Assembly (NCBI RefSeq): GCF_018614575.1
Contig: NZ_JAGGOJ010000035.1
Location: forward strand, 91,006-155,005
Direction of reading: 5' to 3'
DNA: 64,000 nt
Source of the DNA: Streptomyces sp. ISL-10
GTDB taxonomy: Bacteria > Actinomycetota > Actinomycetes > Streptomycetales > Streptomycetaceae
Each line of letters starts with the position of its first letter. Within the stretch, counting starts at the first letter, position 1. Made by a program: the position numbers and the translations under genes. Below the pieces are notes generated by a model that was not told the DNA's origin, made no database searches, and saw only the letters and a program-made list of their open reading frames with translations. This document shows positions 40,795 to 51,527 of this stretch, piece after piece.

Positions 40795-42834
40795 TCAATC
40801 TCCCTCGGAGGGACTACGGATTTCGTAGGTGGAGGCCTCCGTTCCGAGCAGTCTTTCCGAAGCGAGCCGGTGCAGCCGGGCCGCCGCCGGATCGCCGAGG
40901 CGGTCGAGCGTGTCGGCCAGCCTGAGCTCCAACGCGGCCTGCAGGCGTACGTCCCCGGCCTGACGCGCCCAGTCCACGGCCTCGCGACAGGTGTGCAGCG
41001 ACTCCTCCGGCCGCCCTGCGTACTCCTGTACACGTGCCACCTCGCTCAGTGCCCGCGCCTGGGCGGAAACGTCTCCGAGCCTGCGGTGTCCGGCGGCCGC
41101 CGCGCGCCAGCTGCGCAGCGCCTCGCCGTAGCGGCCCGCGTAGGTGTGCACCGTCCCGAGGCGGCCGTAAAGCCGGGCCTCGTCGGCCCGCTCGCCGCGC
41201 GCCTGGCGCTGCGCGAGTGCGCGCCCGTACCAGTCGGCGGCCCGCTGCCAGTCCCCCAGTTCCTGGTGGGCGCCGCCGACGGACTCCATCGCGCGGCCGG
41301 TCGCGTAGGCGTCGTTCGCCGTCCGGCCGGCGTCCAGTGCGGCCCGGTAGCGGGCGAGGGCGTCGTGGGTGCGGCCGCTCCTGGCGTCCAGGTCGCCGAG
41401 GTTCAGCAGCGCCGCCGCCCGTTCCCGGTGCAGGCCTCGGCGCTCGGCGACATCCAGCACCAGCTGGTGGAGCCCGTACAGATCGGGCGCTGCCGCCTCC
41501 GTGCCCTGGTGGGCGGCGAGGGCCCTGACCAGCGCCGCGACCAGCCGGCGCGCGAGGGTGTCCAGCTCACCGTCGTCCACCGCGAGCCGCGCGGAGGCCA
41601 GCAGCACGGGCCGGTTCGACCGCAGCCACTCGTCGGCGGCGGCCACGGAGGGGAAACGCAGCGCGCGGGGAAGGCCCGCGAGTTTCCTGCGGGCCGGGGA
41701 TCCCTCGGGCTCGGTGATCGCGCGGCACGCCTGCAGGCGGCGCACGGTCCGCTCCAGCATCCTGGCCCTGGCGAGCTGCACCTCGGCAGGCCGTTCGCTC
41801 GTCTCCACCACCGCGCGCAGCAAGGGCGCGAGGCAGCCGGGCACCTCGAACCCGTCCCCGGCGGGGCGCAGCAGCCCGAGCACGGCGAAGCCCTCCAGCA
41901 TGGTCCGGGCGGCGGACACCGAGCAGCCGGCGAGGGCCGACGCGGTGTGGGCGTCGGCGAGGCCTGCGGGGGCCAGGGCGAGCAGTCGCAGTGTCCGGGC
42001 GGCGGGCGGCGACAGGGATTCGTACACCAGCCGGAACGCCCGGGCCAGCGGCCGTGCACCGCGCGGCTGGTCGCCGTCGTCCGGGAGGGCCCGCAGTCGC
42101 TTGGCGGCATCGGCGACCGAGGATCCGGGCCTGGCCGCGAGCCAGCCGCCGACGAGGATCAGCCCGGCGGGCTGGCCGCCGCACTCCTCCGCGACGATCT
42201 CGGCGGCCTGCGGGTCGACGGTGATGCGTACCTCGCCGGTGAAGGCGGTGAGCAGCTCGATGGCGGACTTGGCGTCCATGCCGCCGAGGGTGCAGGGGCG
42301 TACGCCGGGAATGCCGGTGAGCGGGCCGTCGGAGACGGCGACCACCAGGCAGTCGGGGTTGTCGGGCAGCAGCAGGTCGACGTGCTCGGCGTCGTGGGCC
42401 TCGTCGACGAGGAGCAGCACCCGGCGTGCGGCGAGGGCCCCGCGGACCATCTCGGTCAGTTCGTCGTCACCGGCGCCGGGGGGCGAGGCGATGCCGAGGT
42501 CGCCGAGGAGACGCCGGGCGGCTTCGTCGAGCGGTACGGGAGGCCCGCCGGGCTCGGCCAGCCGGACCCGCAGGATGCCGTCCGGGTAGCGGTCGGCGAG
42601 CTGCCCGGCCAGTTCCTCGGCGAGGGCGGTACGCCCGGAACCGGGGCGTCCGGCGATGAGGAGGACGCGGGCGCGGGCGGCCTTGCGGCCGGCGAGGGTG
42701 TCGAGTCCGGCGCGTTCGATGTCGGCGTGCAGTGACTTGAGTTCGCGTTGCCGGCCGTGGAACCGGTCACCGGAGCCGGGGCGGACGGCATCCGCCCGGT
42801 CGGAGCCGCCCAAGTCCAGCGCCTGATCCGTCAC
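40795..42834 (-). CDS. STAND-type NTPase with TPR repeats
   Basis: A 679-residue protein: an N-terminal NTPase domain (FHGRQRELKSLHADIERAGL, P-loop GRPGSGRTALAEEL, Walker B VLLLVDEAHD), a winged-helix-like region (ARTLRLLALAPAGLADAHTA), then many TPR units in the last 300 residues (RAAALLNLGDLDARSGRTHD and similar). The P-loop lysine is replaced by Arg. There is no DNA-binding, effector or protease domain at either end, unlike SARP/AfsR or defence STAND proteins. The GTG start lies eight bases after GGAG. A scaffold or signalling role is inferred only from architecture. Confidence 0.8.
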   Translation of the reverse strand: MTDQALDLGGSDRADAVRPGSGDRFHGRQRELKSLHADIERAGLDTLAGRKAARARVLLIAGRPGSGRTALAEELAGQLADRYPDGILRVRLAEPGGPPVPLDEAARRLLGDLGIASPPGAGDDELTEMVRGALAARRVLLLVDEAHDAEHVDLLLPDNPDCLVVAVSDGPLTGIPGVRPCTLGGMDAKSAIELLTAFTGEVRITVDPQAAEIVAEECGGQPAGLILVGGWLAARPGSSVADAAKRLRALPDDGDQPRGARPLARAFRLVYESLSPPAARTLRLLALAPAGLADAHTASALAGCSVSAARTMLEGFAVLGLLRPAGDGFEVPGCLAPLLRAVVETSERPAEVQLARARMLERTVRRLQACRAITEPEGSPARRKLAGLPRALRFPSVAAADEWLRSNRPVLLASARLAVDDGELDTLARRLVAALVRALAAHQGTEAAAPDLYGLHQLVLDVAERRGLHRERAAALLNLGDLDARSGRTHDALARYRAALDAGRTANDAYATGRAMESVGGAHQELGDWQRAADWYGRALAQRQARGERADEARLYGRLGTVHTYAGRYGEALRSWRAAAAGHRRLGDVSAQARALSEVARVQEYAGRPEESLHTCREAVDWARQAGDVRLQAALELRLADTLDRLGDPAAARLHRLASERLLGTEASTYEIRSPSEGD

Positions 42835-43098
42835 GGGCCACGCTCCAGTCCGTCCGCGCACGAGCCGAGCCCGCCGGGGGCTCCGCACGGGCGGTTCGAG
42901 CGTAGTTCACGCTCTGCGACGAACGGCCCGGAGCGGCCGGGCGCGACACCGCGATCGCTCGATCGGATCAGCGGATCGTCACACAGTCGGTGCTGATTGT
43001 GCGTCAGCCACCACGCGCACCACGCCGCTCGCACGTGCGCGGGTCCGCGGACTCGCTCTCGTGCCTGCCTGCCGGCCGGGCCCGGCGCCGTATCTGCG

Positions 43099-43725
43099 TC
43101 ACGCCTCGAACGGACGGGCGGGCCAGGGTGCCTCCGGCCCGCGCAGTGCGTCGAAGCCCTCGCCCGCGCGCGCCGCCACCGCCGACAGGACGCCGACGAC
43201 CAGGCAGGTGTTGTGCAGCTCCCCGGCGAGCACCGCGCGGACCAGGTCCTCCAGAGGCACCCGGGCCAGCTCCATGTCGGCCTCTTCCTCGGCGACCTCG
43301 AAGCGTTCGCCGTCCGCCTCGGACAGGTCACGCGCCAGGAAGATCCGTACGGCCTCGTCGCAGCCGCCGGGGGTGGTGTAGATGTCGGTCAGCACCCGCC
43401 AGTCCTCGGCCTTGACGTGCGCCTCCTCGTACAGCTCCCGCTGTGCCGCGTGCAGCGGGTTCTCGCCGGGGACGTCCAGCAGCCCGGCCGGGATCTCCCA
43501 CAGCTTGTGGCGTACGGGGTGTCGGTACTGGCGCAGCACCAGGACCCGGCCCTCGTCGTCGAGGGCGAGGACGGCGACCGACCCCGGGTGCACCTGGTAG
43601 TCGCGCTTGACGACCGACCCGTCGGGCATGACCACGTCGTCGGTGCGGACACTCGTCTTGTTGCCGCGGAACGGTGTCCCGGTCGCGGTGACCCGCCACT
43701 CCTCGGGCGTGTCCTTGATGGTCAT
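43099..43725 (-). CDS. Nudix hydrolase, ADP-ribose pyrophosphatase type
   Basis: A 208-residue hydrolase. The Nudix box is complete: GLLDVPGENPLHAAQRELYEE, with the preceding VLRQYRHPVRHKLWEIPAG typical of NudF/ADP-ribose pyrophosphatases. It should cleave ADP-ribose to AMP and ribose-5-phosphate, removing a reactive NAD breakdown product. The ATG giving MTIKDTPEEW follows GGAAGGACG. It lies downstream of pyrG, separated by a terminator-like hairpin, an order common in Streptomyces. Confidence 0.9.
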   Translation of the reverse strand: MTIKDTPEEWRVTATGTPFRGNKTSVRTDDVVMPDGSVVKRDYQVHPGSVAVLALDDEGRVLVLRQYRHPVRHKLWEIPAGLLDVPGENPLHAAQRELYEEAHVKAEDWRVLTDIYTTPGGCDEAVRIFLARDLSEADGERFEVAEEEADMELARVPLEDLVRAVLAGELHNTCLVVGVLSAVAARAGEGFDALRGPEAPWPARPFEA

Positions 43726-43757
43726 CGAAAGCGTCCTTCCACCACGCGCAAACGGAA

Positions 43758-43793
43758 ACCGGGGCACGGAACCGTCGTGGTCCGTACCCCGGT
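43758..43793 (-). terminator. Hairpin between pyrG and the Nudix gene
   Basis: ACCGGGGCACGGA and TCCGTACCCCGGT pair with one wobble around a ten-base loop, 20 bases after the pyrG stop. Confidence 0.6.
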
Positions 43794-43812
43794 CAACGGT
43801 ATCGCCTGCGGG

Positions 43813-45474
<1,662 letters not shown>

Positions 45475-45956
45475 CGCCAAGAGGGGGCTCCCGTGGTCGC
45501 GTGGTGGTGTGCGTACCGGCGTCCCACCCGGATTCGGGGGTGCCGTCGCTGCGGTTTCGGGGCCTTCTCGAATCCGGGACGGCCACCGGTCCACGGGGTA
45601 CCAGGGTATCAGCGACGGGGCACGGCCGCTTCCGGCCGCAAGCGGCGACGCGCCCGATCCCGCCAGGGGCCGTTCACCGCACCTCACCTGCCGCTCGCTC
45701 GTTCGGCGCAGTCACGTTGTCCGGACACCTGCGCGTATCACTTGCGTGCGTCGTATCCTGCTCGGACACTCGCTGCCGAGCCGGGCCGGTCGACCCGTAC
45801 CACCGAGCCCCGTCACCCGGAAAAATCCGGCGCCCCCCACACCATGCGGGTCGCGACGGTGCCACTGTGGTGTTTGGGGTACCGCGGCTCGTCAACGACC
45901 CTTGACCGCAGTAAGCGCCCCGCGGGGCGGACGTGGCCGTTCGACTGGAGATGCAC
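45475..45956. promoter_or_regulatory. Divergent promoter region, pyrG / GH15 gene
   Basis: A 482-bp gap between divergent genes. Short AT-richer patches (GGTATCAGCG, CGTATCACTTGC) may be promoter elements. No gene, riboswitch or clear operator is visible. Confidence 0.4.
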
Positions 45957-47759
45957 GTGGCCGGGCGCATCGAGGATTACGCACTCATCGGAGACATGCA
46001 GACCGCAGCACTGGTCTGCCGGGACGGCACGGTCGACTGGCTGTGCCTGCCCCGCTTCGACTCGCATGCCAGCTTCGCCGGGCTCCTCGGCAACGAGGAG
46101 CACGGTTTCTGGCGGCTTGGACCGGCGTACAGCGTGAACGACGCACCGCCGAGCGCCGACCGGCGCCGGTACCGCGGCGACTCGCTGATCCTCGAATCGG
46201 AGTTCGACACGCCGCGCGGCACGGTCCGCGTGACCGATTTCATGCCGCCCCGTGACGGTGCGCCCCAGCTGATCCGGATCGTGGAGGGCGTCAGCGGCCG
46301 GGTGCCGATGCGCTCCCAGCTGCGCATGCGGTTCAGCTACGGGCGTGTGGTGCCGTGGGTGCACAAGATCGACAACCGTACGGTCGCCGTCGCCGGTCCC
46401 GACTCGGTGTGGCTGGACACCGAGGTCGACACGTACGGCAAGGACCTGACCACCTACTCGGACTTCACGGTCGCGCCCGGTGACCGGATCGCGTTCACGA
46501 TCAGCTGGCAGCCCTCGCACAAGGAGCAGCCTGCGCTCCCGGACCCGGAGGGCTCGCTGGAGGCGACCACCGACTTCTGGCGGGAATGGGTCGATCACTG
46601 CACGTACCACGGGCCGTACCGCGAGGCCGTCGTCCGTTCGCTGATCACGCTGAAGGCCCTGACGTACGCCCCGACCGGCGGCATCGTCGCGGCGCCGACG
46701 ACCTCGCTTCCCGAGGACATCGGCGGCGTGCGGAACTGGGACTACCGCTACACCTGGCTGCGCGACGCGGCCATCACCCTGTCGTCGCTGCTGCGCACCG
46801 GCTACCGCGAGGAGGCCCGCGCCTGGCGCGAGTGGCTGCTGCGCGCGGTCGCAGGCGACCCGGAGAACCTGCAGATCATGTACGGGATCGCCGGTGAACG
46901 GGAGCTGGGCGAAGCCGAATTGGACTGGCTGCCGGGCTACGAGGGATCGAGCCCTGTCCGGGTCGGCAACGGTGCCGCACACCAGCTGCAGCTCGACGTC
47001 TACGGCGAGGTCACCGAGGCCCTGCACCTCGCGCACATGACCGGCCTCGCGCGCAACGACTACGCCTCGCTGCTCCAGCTGAAGCTGATCCAGTACCTGG
47101 AGAAGCACTGGGACCAGCCCGACGAGGGCATCTGGGAGGTCCGCGGCCCGCGCCGGCACTTCGTGCACTCCAAGGTGATGGCCTGGGTCGCCGTCGACCG
47201 CACGATCAAGCTCATCGAGTCCGGCGACGCCGACGGTCCGCTGGACCGCTGGCGCGAACTGCGCGAGGAGATCCACCGGGACGTCTGCGAGAAGGGCTAC
47301 GACAAGGAACGCAACACCTTCACCCAGTCCTACGGCTCGCAGGAGCTGGACGCCTCGCTGCTGCTGATCCCGCAGATGGGCTTCCTGCCGCCGGACGACA
47401 AGCGTGTCATCGGCACGATCGAGGCGATCCAGCGCGAGCTGTCGACCTCGGACGGTTTCATCCTGCGCTACCCGACGGAGGGCGCGCACAAGGGCGTCGA
47501 CGGCCTGCCCGGTGACGAGGGCGCGTTCCTGGCGTGCTCGTTCTGGATGGCCGATGACCTGGCGATGATCGGCCGGGTCGACGAGGCGCGCAAGCTGTTC
47601 GAGAAGCTGCTCGCCCTGCGCAACGACCTCGGGCTGCTCGCTGAGGAGTGGGACCCGCGGCTCCAGCGGCAGGTGGGCAACTTCCCGCAGGCGTTCAGCC
47701 ATGTTCCGCTGATCGACACCGCGCTGCGGCTGACGGCATCGGGCGCGTACGGGGGCTGA
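45957..47759 (+). CDS. Glycoside hydrolase family 15 protein (trehalase/glucoamylase-like)
   Basis: A 600-residue cytoplasmic enzyme. The N-terminal GH15 beta-sandwich starts AGRIEDYALIGDMQTAALVC. The alpha/alpha-barrel catalytic domain has the hallmark GGVRNWDYRYTWLRDA and continues through WEVRGPRRHFVHSKVMAWVA. Actinobacterial members include a trehalase, so trehalose hydrolysis is the best guess; glucoamylase or isomaltose hydrolysis is also possible. The GTG six bases after GGAG was preferred to two upstream ATGs that overlap or precede that ribosome site. Confidence 0.88.
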   Translation: MAGRIEDYALIGDMQTAALVCRDGTVDWLCLPRFDSHASFAGLLGNEEHGFWRLGPAYSVNDAPPSADRRRYRGDSLILESEFDTPRGTVRVTDFMPPRDGAPQLIRIVEGVSGRVPMRSQLRMRFSYGRVVPWVHKIDNRTVAVAGPDSVWLDTEVDTYGKDLTTYSDFTVAPGDRIAFTISWQPSHKEQPALPDPEGSLEATTDFWREWVDHCTYHGPYREAVVRSLITLKALTYAPTGGIVAAPTTSLPEDIGGVRNWDYRYTWLRDAAITLSSLLRTGYREEARAWREWLLRAVAGDPENLQIMYGIAGERELGEAELDWLPGYEGSSPVRVGNGAAHQLQLDVYGEVTEALHLAHMTGLARNDYASLLQLKLIQYLEKHWDQPDEGIWEVRGPRRHFVHSKVMAWVAVDRTIKLIESGDADGPLDRWRELREEIHRDVCEKGYDKERNTFTQSYGSQELDASLLLIPQMGFLPPDDKRVIGTIEAIQRELSTSDGFILRYPTEGAHKGVDGLPGDEGAFLACSFWMADDLAMIGRVDEARKLFEKLLALRNDLGLLAEEWDPRLQRQVGNFPQAFSHVPLIDTALRLTASGAYGG

Positions 47760-47803
47760 TCCGTGTTGTCCGTGGATGTGCCGCCCCTGTAGCGTCCGCA
47801 GCC

Positions 47804-49426
47804 ATGGAAACGCAGGGCGGCATCACCGTGCAGCGGGCGCTGGAGCTGCCCGGGCTGCGCAGCGGACTGCCGGAGGTGCTCGCCGGGGCGGACCGGCTCG
47901 ACCGCACGGTCCGCTGGGTGCACGCCGGTGAAGTTCCCAACATCGCCTCCCTGCTCAAGGGCGGCGAACTGCTGCTGACGACCGGTCTGGGGCTGGGCAC
48001 CAGACCGGCCGAGCAGCGGGCCTTCGTGCACCGGCTCGCCGAGCGCGGGATCGCGGCGCTGGTCGTCGAACTGGGGTCGAGGTTCACGCGGCTGCCCGCC
48101 GCGATCATGGAGACCGCCCGAGCCTGCGGAATGCCTCTGGTGCAGCTGCACCGCGAGGTGCCGTTCGTGACGGTCACCGAGGAGATCCACACCGAGATCG
48201 TCAACGGCCACTACGCCCTGCTGCGCCAGGCCGAAGAAGTGCACCGGCGGTGCACCGAGGCGCTGCTGGGCGGCGGCGGGGTCCCCCGGGTGCTCGGCAT
48301 CCTCGCCTCCTTCACGGGCGACCCGGTCTTCCTGGAGACGCCCGACGGGCAGCTGCTGTACGCGGCTGACAGACCCGGTGACGAGGCGGCCGTCGCCGAC
48401 CCGCTCCAGATGTGGGAAGGGCTGCGTGGCGGGCGCCATGACGGGCCGCCGACCAACGCCGTCCTGGTGGACGTGCCCGGCGGCGGCCGGGGCACGGGCG
48501 CGGTGCGTGCGCGGCTGGTCCTGCTGGCGGTGTCGTCCCCGCTGCTGCCCGTGCACCGCATCGCCGCGGAGCGCGCGGCGGCATCGCTCGCCGTCGTCCT
48601 CATGCAGGCCCGCCAGGAGGAGGAGCTCGCGGCCCGTGGCCGTGGCGACTTCCTGACCGATCTCGCCGAGGGCCGCATCGCCCCCGACGACGCCCCGGCA
48701 CAGGCCCGGGTGCTCGGTTTCAAGCCGGGCTCGGGACCGCTGCTGCCGGTGGTGATGCGGCTCGCGGCCGAGCTGACGCCGACAGGCAACTGGGCCGTGC
48801 TCGCGCGGGCCGTGTCCGACGCCCTCGCCTCACTGGGTGTGCCGGTCCTCCTCGGCGTACGCCCCGTGGAGGGCCGCGTCCCACTCCTCGTCGGCCTCCG
48901 GACGGAAGACGAGCGGGCGGCGGTCGCGGGCCGCGTCGCCGACGCGCTGCGCACAGGAGTCGAACGGGCGGGTCTTGAGCGGGCAGGTGCGCACCCGCCG
49001 GTCGTCGTGGTAGGCGTGGCGGGCGGCTGGGCCACGGCGGGCGCGGGGCTGCGGCACGCGGCCGAGACGGCGACGGCGGCGCGCGGTCTGAGCGACCGCC
49101 CCTGGTACGACGCCCGCCGCCTGGACATCGACCTGCTGCTGTGGCGCCTGCGCGAGCACCCCGACCTGGCGGCGTTCGTGGACCGCGCGATCGGCCCCCT
49201 GCGGGCGCACGACGCCTCGTCGCGCCCGCCGCTGCTCCCGACGCTGGAGACGTATCTCGCCCACGCGGGCCGCAAGGCGGAGACGGCCCGGGAACTGCAT
49301 CTCAACCGGCAGACGCTGTACAACAGGCTGGCGCGGATCGGCGAACTGCTGGGCACGGACCTGGACGACCCGGAAACGGTGCTCTCCCTGAGCCTCGCCC
49401 TGCGGGCACGGCGGCACGTGCCCTGA
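47804..49426 (+). CDS. PucR-family transcriptional regulator
   Basis: A 540-residue regulator. The N-terminal purine-catabolism (PucR) domain starts near TVQRALELPGLRSGLPEVLA. A GGDEF-like linker region follows, and the C-terminal PucR helix-turn-helix is LETYLAHAGRKAETARELHL then NRQTLYNRLARIGELLGTDL. Such activators control purine, amino-acid or aromatic catabolism. A -10-like TAGCGT ends about nine bases before the ATG and there is no ribosome site, so the mRNA is probably leaderless. A target gene is not obvious; downstream is a repeat block. Confidence 0.9.
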   Translation: METQGGITVQRALELPGLRSGLPEVLAGADRLDRTVRWVHAGEVPNIASLLKGGELLLTTGLGLGTRPAEQRAFVHRLAERGIAALVVELGSRFTRLPAAIMETARACGMPLVQLHREVPFVTVTEEIHTEIVNGHYALLRQAEEVHRRCTEALLGGGGVPRVLGILASFTGDPVFLETPDGQLLYAADRPGDEAAVADPLQMWEGLRGGRHDGPPTNAVLVDVPGGGRGTGAVRARLVLLAVSSPLLPVHRIAAERAAASLAVVLMQARQEEELAARGRGDFLTDLAEGRIAPDDAPAQARVLGFKPGSGPLLPVVMRLAAELTPTGNWAVLARAVSDALASLGVPVLLGVRPVEGRVPLLVGLRTEDERAAVAGRVADALRTGVERAGLERAGAHPPVVVVGVAGGWATAGAGLRHAAETATAARGLSDRPWYDARRLDIDLLLWRLREHPDLAAFVDRAIGPLRAHDASSRPPLLPTLETYLAHAGRKAETARELHLNRQTLYNRLARIGELLGTDLDDPETVLSLSLALRARRHVP

Positions 49427-49459
49427 GGGGCGGGGCGCGGCCGACTGGGGGCTCTTGCA

Positions 49460-49590
49460 CCCCACGCCGCCGTCGGGGCTCGCCCGAACCCGCCACGCCC
49501 AACGCCCCCGTCGGGGCTCGTCCCGAACCGGCCGCACCAAGCCCCCGTCGGGGCTCGCCCCGAACCCCGCGCCTCAAACCCGGCCGGGCT
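49460..49590. repeat. Short GC-rich tandem motif (three copies)
   Basis: A motif built on CGTCGGGGCTCGCCCCGAAC recurs three times at about 38-base spacing, with small changes. It belongs to the noncoding block after the PucR gene. Confidence 0.65.
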
Positions 49591-49675
49591 GAATTCCGGG
49601 GCACAGCCCCACTCCCCCGCCCCAAACCGCGGCTTGGCCGGAGGTTACCGGCCAAGCCGCGTTCCCTTGACGCGC

Positions 49676-50140
49676 TGCGCAGCCACATACCGACGCCCGC
49701 ACAGGCCGGATGGTGCTGCGGGGCTGGAGGGCACCGGCCGAGCTGCGCTCTCAGCGGATCTGCGCTCTCACTCGACACACGCGCACAGGCCGGACGGTAC
49801 TGCGGAGCTGCAAGGCACCGGCCCAGCTGAGCTCGCACTCGACACGCCTGCGCAGCCACGCACCGAAGCCGCGCAAGCCGGACGGTGATGCGGGCGCTGG
49901 AGGGTGCTGCGGGGTGCCGGCGACGCTGAGTCCGCTCAACTCCACCCGCTTGCGCAGCCACGCACCGAAGCCCGCGGGAGAGCCAGACGGTGTTGCGGAG
50001 CCGGAGGGTGCCGCCGGAGCTGAGTCTGCTCAACTCGACCCACTTGCGCGGCTCGTACCGAAGCCCGCACCCGCCCGGCCGGACAGTGCTGCGGAGCAGG
50101 AGGGTGCCGCGGAGCGGCAATTCCAGCCCGTCCGGCGTTA
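49676..50140. repeat. Five imperfect tandem repeats of about 87-102 bp
   Basis: Units starting GCGCAGCCACGCACCGAAGC (or close variants) begin near 49676, 49763, 49850, 49952 and 50046. Each continues with a CCGGACGGTG core, a GGAGGGTGC-type stretch and often CTGAGTCYGCTCAACTCGAC. Reading frames run through on both strands, but there is no ribosome site or recognisable protein, so I treat the block as noncoding repeats. Confidence 0.8.
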
Positions 50141-50250
50141 GAGGACGCTCCCGCTACGCCTGACGGCGTGGGAGGTGCCCCACTCCGGCCGTACGGGGCC
50201 CGGGGCGGAGCCCCGGTTCGGGAAGGGGCGGGGTGGGGAGAACGCAGCGG

Positions 50251-51327
50251 TCACCTGCCGCCCGCCACCTCGTCGTACACGCTCAGTGCCTGCGCGATCG
50301 TGTCGTCCTCCGACGGCCAGGTGTCCGCCTGCGCCCGACCCGCGCGCGCCAGGTCCTCCCGGCGTGACGGGTCGGCCAGGAGTGCCGTCACCGCCGACGC
50401 CAGCGCTCCCGCGTCTCCGTACGGAACGAGGACCGCCGCTTCGCCCACCAGTTCCGGCAGGCCGCCGACGGCCGTAGCCACCAGCGGGACGCCCATCCGC
50501 AGTGCTTCCTGCGCCAGCACCGAGCGCGCCTCCCAGCGGCTGGGCAGGACGGCGAGGTCCGCGGCGGCAAGGAGTTCGGCGGCGTCGTCCCGGCGGCCGA
50601 GGAGCCGTACGCGCAGGTCCTCCTCGTCGATACGCCGTTGCAGCAACGCCCGCTGGGGCCCCTCACCCGCGATCATGAGCAGCGGCGCCGGGTCCAGGGC
50701 ACGCCACCGGAGGGCCGCGTCGAGCAGCACGCCGTAACCGCGGTGCTCGTCAAGGCTGCCGACAGAGATGAGCAACGGCCGCTCGACCACGCCCAGTTCG
50801 GCGCGCTTCTTGTCCGGCAGGCCGAACGGCGCGCAGCCGCGCGGGGTGGCAAGTGGTGCGAGCCGGGCGTCGCGGGCGCCGCGCTCACGGGCCCTGTCCA
50901 CGAGCTCCGAGCAGGTGGCGAACACAACGGCTGCCGCCCGTACGGCCCTTCGTTCGACGAGCCGCAGCACGTGGCCCCGCGCGCCCTCGCCTTGCCCGCG
51001 CGTGTGCCAGGTGACGACGAGCGGCACGTCCTGTCCGCTCAGCGCGAGCGAGGCGCGCACGGCGGCGTGCAGCCCGTGCGCGTGCACCACGTCCGCGCCG
51101 GCGCACGCCGCGCGGAGCATCCCCACGGACAGGGGGTCGCTCCGGCGCGGCACGGGCACAAAATGCGCACCGCATCCCAAGTAGTCGTATTCCCGGTCGA
51201 GTTCGGCAGGGGCGCACACCGTCACCCGCACGCCCCGCGCCACCAGCCCGGCGGCCAGCGACCTGACGTGCGCGCTGCTGCCCGCACTGCCGCCGCCCAG
51301 CACCTGGACCGTACGCAGCTGTGTCAC
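50251..51327 (-). CDS. Glycosyltransferase family 4
   Basis: A 358-residue GT-B glycosyltransferase. It begins with LRTVQVLGGGSAGSSAHVRS (acceptor-side loop), has ADVVHAHGLHAAVRASLAL and VVTWHTRGQGEGARG, and carries the donor-side signature SRWEARSVLAQEALRMGVPL with its two Glu residues. It belongs to the retaining GT4 enzymes that act on cell-surface glycans or small molecules. The gene is alone on its strand, next to the repeat block and about 200 bases from recN. Confidence 0.87.
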   Translation of the reverse strand: MTQLRTVQVLGGGSAGSSAHVRSLAAGLVARGVRVTVCAPAELDREYDYLGCGAHFVPVPRRSDPLSVGMLRAACAGADVVHAHGLHAAVRASLALSGQDVPLVVTWHTRGQGEGARGHVLRLVERRAVRAAAVVFATCSELVDRARERGARDARLAPLATPRGCAPFGLPDKKRAELGVVERPLLISVGSLDEHRGYGVLLDAALRWRALDPAPLLMIAGEGPQRALLQRRIDEEDLRVRLLGRRDDAAELLAAADLAVLPSRWEARSVLAQEALRMGVPLVATAVGGLPELVGEAAVLVPYGDAGALASAVTALLADPSRREDLARAGRAQADTWPSEDDTIAQALSVYDEVAGGR

Positions 51328-51527
51328 CCGCCAAGGATGCCAGTCCGTACGGACGTTCCGGCACCGTCCGCATGTCGTGCCTGTGTCGGAACGGGGTCCT
51401 CGGCGACCGGATCACCCACATAGGTGAATCAACCGGCCTGCCGGCGCCGGCTTCCCGGGCGCGAACACCCACGGGCGCCGACCGGTCCGGCAAGCCGCCC
51501 TCCGCCCCGAGCCCCCGGACACCCAGG

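Noticed and set aside
49302..50120. 272-codon minus-strand frame in the repeat block
   Set aside because: It has Cys/Arg-rich repetitive translation, overlaps the end of the PucR gene, lacks a ribosome site and follows the DNA repeat units. Treated as repeat DNA.
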